Part shown: one piece after another, positions 1-6,800 of the stretch
How positions within the stretch are numbered: the first letter of the stretch is position 1
Layout: each line of letters begins with the position of its first letter
Assembly: GCA_024642605.1 (NCBI GenBank)
Contig: JAHEAT010000015.1
Location: forward strand, 1-26,368
Reading direction: 5' to 3'
DNA length: 26,368 bases
Source: Microbacteriaceae bacterium
Lineage (GTDB): Bacteria; Actinomycetota; Actinomycetes; Actinomycetales; Microbacteriaceae
Translations under genes and position numbers: made by a program
Notes under the pieces: generated by a model
Told to the model about the DNA's origin: nothing
Databases searched by the model: none
What the model saw: the letters and a program-made list of their open reading frames with translations, nothing else

Positions 1-1
1 C

Positions 2-1231
2 TCGTCCGAAGAGAATTTCACCGAAGTGGTTGTAAAGGTGCTTCGCCCCGGCATTGAGCAGGTTGTCGAAGTCGACCTCAAGGCGCTTCGCAAGGTTGGG
101 CAGTGGCTTTCACGCATTCGCCTGGTTTCTCGACGCGCCGACGCGCCTGCGATTGTCGAAGAGTTCGCAGCAGTGAGCTTGCAAGAGATTGACTATTTCG
201 TCGAGGCTGCAAACCTAGAACGCTTTAAGGCGAACTTCGAAGGTGACAGCCGGGTGGGAGCACCTTCGGTGGCTTGGGAGCGCACCTCGCGCCGAGTGCT
301 CACCCTCAGCGACGTAACAGCAATCAAAATAAACGACATAGCCGCACTCGATCAGGCAGGCATCAACCCGAACGTCGTGGCGGCAGAGCTAGCCCGAAAC
401 ACCTTCGAACAGATTTTTGTGCACGGATTTTTTCACGCCGACCCGCACCCCGGCAACATCTTTGTGACCCCGAGCGATGGTGGCGACTTTCAGATCACGT
501 TCATCGATTTCGGAATGATGGGCGAGATCTCAGACGAACTTCGCCAGGGGTTACAGAGTTTCTTGTTTGCTCTGGTGTCGCGTGACGCGCGGTCTTGTGT
601 GATTGCCATGCAGAGGCTCAAGGTACTGTTGCCGGCCGCCGACGCCGTAGAACTTGAGCGGGCGATTGCCGCACTCTTTGAGCGATTTGGTGGCGTTGGC
701 GTGGCAGAACTCACCCAAACCGACCCGCGCGAGTTCAAAGAACTAGCGCTCGAATTCAGCGACCTACTTCGCACCTTGCCATTCCAACTTCCCGAAGATT
801 TCCTTCTGCTTCTGCGCTCAATCTCGCTGATTTCTGGAGTTACCAGCTCTTTGAATCGCGACTTCAACATGTGGGATGCCGTTGAACCTTTTTCGCGCTC
901 GCTTCTGAGCGGAGGCAGCTCAGGAACCCTCAAGGCTTTGGGTCGAGAGGTTGCCTCGTTTGCCTCAACGTTGGTGCAGTTGCCAGCCCGTTTAGATTCG
1001 GTGCTCACGAGAGCCGACCAAGGTTTGCTGTCGGTGCGATCCCCCGAGATTGAAAAGGGACTTCGACGCATCGATGGCAGCGTTCGGCGCGCCACCTCGG
1101 CGATTATTTTTACTGTCTTCTTCGGGTCGGCCATCGCACTACGGCTCGCAGGTGACGACCTATCGGTTTGGCTATTCTCATTCAGTGCCTTGCCTTTGAT
1201 ACACGCGTTGGGATTCTTTAGACTCCGCTAA
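2..1231 (+). CDS. ABC1/UbiB-family atypical kinase (5' truncated)
   Basis: The reading frame is open to the left edge, so the N-terminus, including the family's KxGQ motif, lies outside the window. What remains shows the atypical-kinase core: VVKVLRPG with the ATP-anchoring lysine (codon at 35-37), HGFFHADPHPGN around nt 420-455 as the catalytic/metal-binding loop, and IDFG (about nt 501-515) as the DFG-like element. The last 45 residues hold two hydrophobic segments, the usual C-terminal membrane anchor of this family. Family members (UbiB, AarF, Coq8) are membrane-bound ATPases/kinases supporting isoprenoid-quinone metabolism; in an actinobacterium the quinone would be menaquinone, and the exact substrate is not known. 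An internal GTG at 26 is not the real start, because the residues before it continue the conserved strand. Confidence 0.93.
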   Translation, partial: SSEENFTEVVVKVLRPGIEQVVEVDLKALRKVGQWLSRIRLVSRRADAPAIVEEFAAVSLQEIDYFVEAANLERFKANFEGDSRVGAPSVAWERTSRRVLTLSDVTAIKINDIAALDQAGINPNVVAAELARNTFEQIFVHGFFHADPHPGNIFVTPSDGGDFQITFIDFGMMGEISDELRQGLQSFLFALVSRDARSCVIAMQRLKVLLPAADAVELERAIAALFERFGGVGVAELTQTDPREFKELALEFSDLLRTLPFQLPEDFLLLLRSISLISGVTSSLNRDFNMWDAVEPFSRSLLSGGSSGTLKALGREVASFASTLVQLPARLDSVLTRADQGLLSVRSPEIEKGLRRIDGSVRRATSAIIFTVFFGSAIALRLAGDDLSVWLFSFSALPLIHALGFFRLR

Positions 1232-1246
1232 CCCCGGGCCTGAGCC

Positions 1247-1252
1247 TAAACT
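1247..1252 (+). promoter_or_regulatory. Candidate -10 (TAAACT) for a leaderless DUF4287 gene
   Basis: TAAACT matches the actinobacterial TANNNT -10 and ends exactly 6 nt before the ATG at 1259, which places the expected transcription start on the start codon. No Shine-Dalgarno sequence precedes this ATG, which supports leaderless translation. No convincing -35 is visible. Confidence 0.5.
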
Positions 1253-1258
1253 GAAGTT

Positions 1259-1471
1259 ATGACCGAAAAAGTTTCAGGCCCAGCCTCCTACTTTCCTTCT
1301 ATCGAGAAGAAGTATGGGCAGCCAATCGACCACTGGATGAAACAGCTGGCCGCGGTGCACGATAAAAAGCACATGGAGCAGGTTAAGTTTCTGCAAGAAA
1401 ACTTCGAGATGGGCCAGGGTCACGCCAACGCAATCGTGCACGTCTACCGAAGCCAGAACGGCCTCAAATAA
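1259..1471 (+). CDS. DUF4287 domain protein
   Basis: This is a 70-residue protein that is almost entirely one DUF4287 domain: SYFPSIEKKYGQPIDHW near the N-terminus and MGQGHANAIVHVYR near the C-terminus are the recognisable family blocks. The biochemical role of the family is unknown; the protein is small, soluble and without a signal peptide. The start is ATG with a TANNNT box 6 nt upstream and no ribosome binding site, so it is probably leaderless. Its stop shares one base with the next start (TAATG at 1469-1473), so the two genes are almost certainly cotranscribed and translationally coupled. In other genomes DUF4287 is often seen joined to or beside a DUF5655-type domain; I recall this from general knowledge and cannot confirm that the next protein belongs there. 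Confidence 0.88.
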   Translation: MTEKVSGPASYFPSIEKKYGQPIDHWMKQLAAVHDKKHMEQVKFLQENFEMGQGHANAIVHVYRSQNGLK

Positions 1472-1935
1472 TGGCTTACACGGTTGACTTTAAAGACGTT
1501 TCAACTGTCGGTCTCGAGTCGTCACCACACGCCGAAGCCCTTGCCGGCCTTCGAGCCAACGAGGCTCGCTACTTTAAGAACAAGTTCGACGCAGATTTCG
1601 TGGTTGTCCCCGCTAGCGAAGCTCAAGAACTTATCGACTACGTAAACCTGGTTCTTGCCGAACGCGACATAGTTTTTGCATCGAAGCCTTTAGAGGTAAT
1701 GGAGATCGTGGTCGAAGGCGTTCGCTGGACTTACGTCTTCTACGAAAGCGGCCTTTCGGTGAACGTGCTCTACACCCTCGCCGACGATAAAAAACGTGCC
1801 GTCGGCTTCAAACTTTCTATGGGCATGGATGTTCCCGAAGAACTTGCCACCAAGTTCAAGTTCGTTCGCCAAAAGTCGAAACTTGCCGGCGAAATTCGTG
1901 GCTCGTACTTCGTGGTCAAAGGGCAATACCGCTAA
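1471..1935 (+). CDS. Protein of unknown function, coupled to DUF4287
   Basis: A 154-residue protein that I do not recognise. It has no signal peptide, membrane segment or cysteine. The second half is rich in beta-type alternation (EIVVEGVRWTYVFYESGLSVNVLYTL) and ends with a basic stretch (KFKFVRQKSKLAGEIRGSYFVVKGQYR region), suggesting a compact alpha/beta fold. Coding status is supported by the TAATG overlap with the DUF4287 gene, consistent codon use and the absence of a better frame. The overlap implies that the two are produced together and may act together. Confidence 0.75.
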   Translation: MAYTVDFKDVSTVGLESSPHAEALAGLRANEARYFKNKFDADFVVVPASEAQELIDYVNLVLAERDIVFASKPLEVMEIVVEGVRWTYVFYESGLSVNVLYTLADDKKRAVGFKLSMGMDVPEELATKFKFVRQKSKLAGEIRGSYFVVKGQYR

Positions 1936-1964
1936 CATCAAGTTCGATACCGATGGGGGAAATC

Positions 1965-2228
1965 ATGAGTGTACAAAACAACCAACCGACCAAGAAGGGC
2001 AAACCGGCACTCGGATGCCTGATTGGCATGTTGATTGCTCTTGCCCCGGCCATACCTCTTATGGTGGTGGGCTTACTTAGCCCGTTGGTTCCTGAGTGGC
2101 AGAACTTAAACGAAGGTAACTCAGGCATCGGTGCTTCGCCTTGGCTGATTTTGTACACGTTTCCAGTTGGTGGAATCGTAGGCCTGATTCTCTTCGTGCG
2201 CGGCGTCAGGCGCAACCGCAACCGCTAG
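1965..2228 (+). CDS. Small membrane protein, two transmembrane segments
   Basis: An 87-residue protein starting MSVQNNQPTKKGKP. The start at 1965 is chosen over the in-frame ATG at 1953 because the GGGGGAA ribosome binding site (about 1955-1961) sits at the right distance from 1965 and would fall inside the longer version. A basic N-terminus is followed by a hydrophobic helix (about residues 17-42), an outward loop with PEWQNLNEGNSG, a second helix (about 58-76) and a basic tail RGVRRNRNR, giving both ends inside by the positive-inside rule. No family is recognised. Its stop lies in the same CTAG that holds the stop of the convergent next gene. Confidence 0.75.
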   Translation: MSVQNNQPTKKGKPALGCLIGMLIALAPAIPLMVVGLLSPLVPEWQNLNEGNSGIGASPWLILYTFPVGGIVGLILFVRGVRRNRNR

Positions 2229-2668
2229 TGCGCTACCAGCTGCAACAGGTACTGCCCGCCACCTTGCTTAATCACGGTTTCGAATCGCGAATCTGGGGCG
2301 AATCTCGTGAGGCGATCTAGCAACCACTCAGATGCCTCGCGCGCATCGCCCTCGCTAGCGCAGTTTGCCACCAACTCGCGCCCACCTTTTCGGCTCAAGC
2401 GTTCTACCGTTTCAACAATGGGTGCGGGGTCTCCAAGCACCAAGGTAGCCGGCCAAGGAACCACAGGCGCAACCTTGCCTTTCATGGTGTTGCAAGCGCG
2501 GTGAGCTAGTCGCTCAACCATGGAGTTACCCTTTTTGGTCTTCGCCACCGCGTAACTGTCGACGCTTGGGCCTAGGTCGGAGTTCACCGACGCATCGGGG
2601 TCTACCGCTGCATCGCAAAGCCAGCAGCGCCAGCCATCCTGGTCGCCAACTTCGTTCAAATCGCTCAT
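2225..2668 (-). CDS. HNH-like zinc-binding protein
   Basis: A 147-residue protein. Near the N-terminus it carries CWLC (residues 15-18), and about 40 residues later HRACNTMKG, matching the C-x2-C ... H-x2-C-N-x2-K frame of HNH/treble-clef domains. The canonical D/E-H of the HNH catalytic strand is not evident between them (the stretch reads DSYAVAKTKKGNSMVERLAHRACN), so nuclease activity is doubtful and a structural zinc knuckle is equally possible. Similar short proteins are widespread in actinobacteria as hypotheticals. The ATG has a TAGTCT box 6 nt upstream and no clear ribosome binding site, which indicates a leaderless mRNA. The 3' end overlaps the convergent membrane-protein gene by 4 nt. 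Confidence 0.78.
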   Translation of the reverse strand: MSDLNEVGDQDGWRCWLCDAAVDPDASVNSDLGPSVDSYAVAKTKKGNSMVERLAHRACNTMKGKVAPVVPWPATLVLGDPAPIVETVERLSRKGGRELVANCASEGDAREASEWLLDRLTRFAPDSRFETVIKQGGGQYLLQLVAH

Positions 2669-2674
2669 GAGTTG

Positions 2675-2680
2675 AGACTA
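2675..2680 (-). promoter_or_regulatory. Candidate -10 (TAGTCT) for the HNH-like gene
   Basis: On the minus strand TAGTCT fits TANNNT and ends 6 nt before the ATG at 2668, the same geometry as three other genes in this window. This suggests that transcription starts at the start codon. Confidence 0.5.
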
Positions 2681-2747
2681 CGCTAGCGAAATGCGCAGTG
2701 TGTTCTGGCATGCGACTTCTTCTGCGGCTCGTTGCAAAATCAAATCT

Positions 2748-3650
2748 CTATCGTGCCTTCAGTGTGACGTTTGGCAGTTCGGGTGCGGGAATCCAACCGC
2801 CGAGGTCATCTTCTACTTTGGGGTAGGTGCCTGCGTTCCAGTTTTCACGCATTTCAACAATCTCTTCGTTGCTACGGCCAATAAAGTTCCACCACATCAC
2901 GATCTTTTCGTCGAATGGCGCTCCACCAATCAAGATTCCTAAGAAGTTTTGACCCTCGACCTGAACGTTGCGCACTCCAGTTGGCAAATGGGCAAGTTGA
3001 CCGACTGCTACCTGCGTCCCATTTATTGAGAGCGCACCTGCAACCACCAAAATGGCGTGCTCCCAGCCGGTGTTGAGCGGCACAGTGCTTGTTCCGGTTA
3101 GTCGAAGTTCGGCGCCCACAAGCGGCGAGTAAACCTTGGCTGCCGATTTGATGCCGGCCAGCTCGCCGATAAAAACTTTGGCGTGCAGCGCATCCATGAG
3201 AATTTTTGGCGCATCGGGCACATGTTGAAAATCTGGCGCAATACCGCGAACCGCGTTGGGCAAGGCCAACCAAAGTTGAACTGCATGTAACGACGCTGGC
3301 CCGGCTACACTTTTTTCGCTGTGCGCAATGCCACTGCCCGAAGTCATGAGGTTTAGCTGGCCCGGATAAATGGTTTGCGACGAACCTATGGTGTCGCGGT
3401 GATCGACCGCGCCCTCAAAAAGCCAGGTAACCGTTTGTAGTCCCGTGTGCGGATGCGCGGCCACCTGCATGCCTTCAACCTGAGGTGTTGGCCCAAAATG
3501 ATCAAGAAAAACCCATGCTCCCACGCGGTTTAACTTGGCGTGCGGAATGCTGCGACGCACTTCAACTTCGGTGCGAGTTGAAAGTTTGACGAGGCGAGGA
3601 TCGATTATTTGCACTCGAGGTGCCTCACTCTCTGTGGCTACGTCGGCCAC
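2748..3650 (-). CDS. Pirin family protein (copy 1)
   Basis: A 300-residue bicupin. The metal-binding set of pirins is intact: HPH at residues 66-68 and H110/E112 in GSGIAHSE, with the spacing seen in human pirin (H56, H58, H101, E103). The C-terminal cupin (about residues 170-280) is present. Pirins bind iron; some bacterial members have quercetin dioxygenase activity, others modulate metabolic enzymes, so the substrate here is open. The start shown is GTG at 3650; no strong ribosome binding site precedes it, and a GTG at 3614 (preceded by GAGG) is a fair alternative that would remove 12 poorly conserved residues. A palindrome shared with the second pirin gene lies 26 nt upstream. The two pirins differ clearly in sequence and belong to different subgroups. 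Confidence 0.93.
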   Translation of the reverse strand: MADVATESEAPRVQIIDPRLVKLSTRTEVEVRRSIPHAKLNRVGAWVFLDHFGPTPQVEGMQVAAHPHTGLQTVTWLFEGAVDHRDTIGSSQTIYPGQLNLMTSGSGIAHSEKSVAGPASLHAVQLWLALPNAVRGIAPDFQHVPDAPKILMDALHAKVFIGELAGIKSAAKVYSPLVGAELRLTGTSTVPLNTGWEHAILVVAGALSINGTQVAVGQLAHLPTGVRNVQVEGQNFLGILIGGAPFDEKIVMWWNFIGRSNEEIVEMRENWNAGTYPKVEDDLGGWIPAPELPNVTLKAR

Positions 3651-3676
3651 TTGAAAAAATATTCACAGGAAAGTTA

Positions 3677-3693
3677 GTAAACCCTATCTTTAC
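3677..3693. promoter_or_regulatory. Palindrome GTAAA-N7-TTTAC upstream of pirin copy 1
   Basis: A 17-bp inverted repeat with halves GTAAA (3677-3681) and TTTAC (3689-3693) and spacer ccctatc. The identical halves with the same 7-nt spacing occur upstream of the second pirin gene at 17836-17852. The site begins 26 nt upstream of the pirin start. It also lies in the divergent region before the giant repeat-protein gene, 121 nt from that start. It is probably the operator of a homodimeric regulator; the regulator is not in the window. Confidence 0.5.
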
Positions 3694-3814
3694 CTTTTAG
3701 GTTCACGGGCATAGACTAACCGATGGCTGTTTTCGGTGAAATGTATATAAATGTACTATCACTAACTTGGCTGCGACGGCTCGCTGCCGCCGATTCTTGG
3801 ATTGAAAGAGCATC

Positions 3815-6800
3815 ATGCGCATCAGTAAGTTTTGGGCAACCGCACTCAGTTTCGTTCTAGCCTTCGCGGGCATCGCCGCGATTTCGGCGCCGGCGAGTGC
3901 TGTGACGCTCGACATGACCGGCCAGAGTGTGTCGTTTACTCACACTTCTGTGACCACTCCAGGTTCGGGCACTCCAACCGCCATAGACAACACGATGGCG
4001 AACGACTTTACTGCCGCCAGGTACTACCAGGTGTCGGTGGCTCGCGGCGCAACCTCGGCAACCTCTGGAGCAAATGGTTCGATTGTTCGTTACAACAGCG
4101 TTGCTACAGTTAGCGGTTCGGTAGTTGACGCAGTTGTAACCACCGACTTCAACATTGCCTCCAAGACCATCACCAACATTTCGGCCAGCGGCGGAGTCGT
4201 TACTTTCACCACGGCGACCGCACACGGTTTCGTGCCAAACCAAAAGGTGACCACTGCCGGAAACTCCCCCACCGCCTACAACTTAACTTCTGTAACGATT
4301 GCCAGCGTGCCGAGTGCTACGACTTTCACAGTTACCAACGCCGCGTCTGGCTCGTTTGTTTCGGGAGGAACAGCAGTAACCTCAGCTAGCCCAACGGTAG
4401 GAAACTGGGATGCCGCTTCTGGCACTAGCCCGAACTTCGATGTCGATGTCACCGCTGGTGTTCCTTACGGTGGCGTGATTTTCCGTTTTGCGTTTTACGA
4501 ACACGGCACTTACACCGGCGTAAACACAGGAACCCCTGTTGTTTTGAAGAACGTTACGGTCAACGTGGCCGACCTCGACTCTGGTTCGAGCAACGCTAGC
4601 GACGAGCAATTCGCTGAGTTCAGCGGTTTCCAGTCTTACTTACTCAACAAACGAGCCTCTGGTGCCTGCACTGGTGGCGACACATCGATTGCATACAACG
4701 TCTCAACCAACCCTCGTTGTGATGATGCGAAAATCAACGTAAACCCGGTTGCCGGCACCAACCTGACACGTTTCGTGAGTACCGATGCCGTTCAGTCAAA
4801 CAATATTATTCAAGACGTCGCAGCCGTAAAGTACGACTCATTCTCTTCGATTGACGTGAAGCTCGGAAACATTTCGTCTGGAAACCTGGGCAAGTTCATC
4901 ATTGCCTTCTCTGCGCCAACCTGGGGAACGTATGGTGCACAAACATACGCCAACGCAAACAATACGCCTCCGCAAATCACGGGTACCGTGCCTACGCTCT
5001 CGGTTGGTTCAAACGTCGCAACCGTAATTCGTAAGTCAGATTTCGGCACTTACTACGACTTCGACAACAACCCGTTCTACCAGCTCAAGGTAACTTCCCT
5101 TCCTGCCTCTGGAACCCTGCAGTACTTCACTGGCGGTGCGTGGACTTCGGTAACACTAAATCAAGTGATTACCGTGGCCGACATTGATCTCGGCAAGTTG
5201 CGATTCACCGGTAGCACAGACACTTCATTCACGTTCAAGGTCAATGACTCGCTCGACTACTCAGTTTCTGCCTACACGATGAACATCACTCCTGTGGCTA
5301 ACACTCAGACCATCACATTTACTAACCCAGGAACCAAAACCTCAGGAGCGGGAACATTTGCCTCCAACGCCACGGCGAGCTCGACTCTCACCGTGACCTT
5401 GACTTCGAATACCACTGGTACCTGTACCGTTTCGGGGCTCAACATTGTTGTGGTTTCACCTGGCCCTTGTACCATCGTGGCAACACAGGCTGGTAACGCA
5501 AACTACGCCGCTGCTACACCAGTTAGCCAAACCTTCAACATCTCAGACAAAACCGCGCAGACCATCACATTCGTTGACCCAGGCGAGCAGGTTAGAAATG
5601 GCTCCGATGTTGTGCTCGTTTGGGCCTCGCCTAAGACTTCTTCTACTTCTGGCCTTACCGTCACACTTACTTCATTGACCACAGATGTTTGTACGGTCTC
5701 TGTAACCAGCATTACCCTAAAAGCTCTCGGAACCTGTGATGTTAGAGCCACCCAAGAAGGCGACGCCACCTATGCTCCTGCGTCACCTGTTGAGAGGATC
5801 TTCCAAGTTGTAGGCCCAAGCTATACATTGACTTTCGCCAAAGACAACAATGTTGGCTCGGTTACGACCACCGGAACCGTGCCTTCGGCGGTAACCTCAT
5901 CAACTTCTTGGCAGCTTGCAGGAAACACCGGTAGTCCGGTTCTAGCCAAATCGGGATACAGCTTCTCGGGATGGACCGCAAACTCAGACGGCACTGGAAC
6001 AACCTACGCAGTCGGTGACTACATTTCACTAAATGCAGACCTAACCCTTTACGCACGATGGACGGTTTCTTCGTACACCATCACTTACCAGACCACCAAC
6101 AAAACCAGCGGATCAGCGCCAAGCCCAACCACCGGTTCTGGAAGCATCTCCCTCGCAACGAACAGCAATTCTCTGGCTAGAAGCCACTACTACCTGAGTG
6201 GCTGGACGATCGGTGGGCAGCACTACGATCTCGGAGGTTCATATACCGTTACCGGCAATGTGAATGCAGAACCCGAGTGGTCGCAGTACACCATCACCTA
6301 CCTCTCGACCAACAAAACTGGTGGATCAACACCTACCGACATCACCGATGCCGGCTCAGTCACCATCGATGGAGCTGGCACACTAGTGCGCAGTCACTAC
6401 TACTTTGCTGGCTGGTCAATTAACGGAACGACTTACCACGACGGTGACGCATACACCCTTTCCAGCAATGTGAACGCATCGCCGGTGTGGGCGCAGTACA
6501 CCATCACCTACCTCGGCACCAATAAGACCGGTGGATCAACACCGACCAACATCACCGATGTCGGCTCGGTAAGCATCGATGGAGCTGGAACGCTGGTTCG
6601 TGCTCACTACTATTTCGTGGGCTGGCTAATTGGCAGCACCACATACCTCAATGGTGACGTCTACAACCTAAGTGGCGACGTCAACGCTTCGCCGGTGTGG
6701 GCGCAGTACACCATCACATATGCCGACGCTCAGGGCGACGGCGGTGCTCTGCCAAGTGACACTCACGGCGCAGGTAACACCACCTTGGATGCCAACAGTG

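Noticed and set aside
490..1134. A 214-residue antisense frame under the ABC1 kinase gene
   Set aside because: Rich in Ser/Arg as expected of a GC-driven shadow frame, while the sense strand holds clear kinase motifs.
3741..3760. A/T-rich stretch GTATATAAATGTACTAT as promoter of the giant gene
   Set aside because: TATAAA and TACTAT look like -10 boxes, but no -35 lies at a suitable distance, so I did not call a promoter.
4810..5049. Long antisense open frames inside the giant repeat gene
   Set aside because: They follow the repeat periodicity and codon bias of the sense gene, have no ribosome binding site and encode no recognisable protein.
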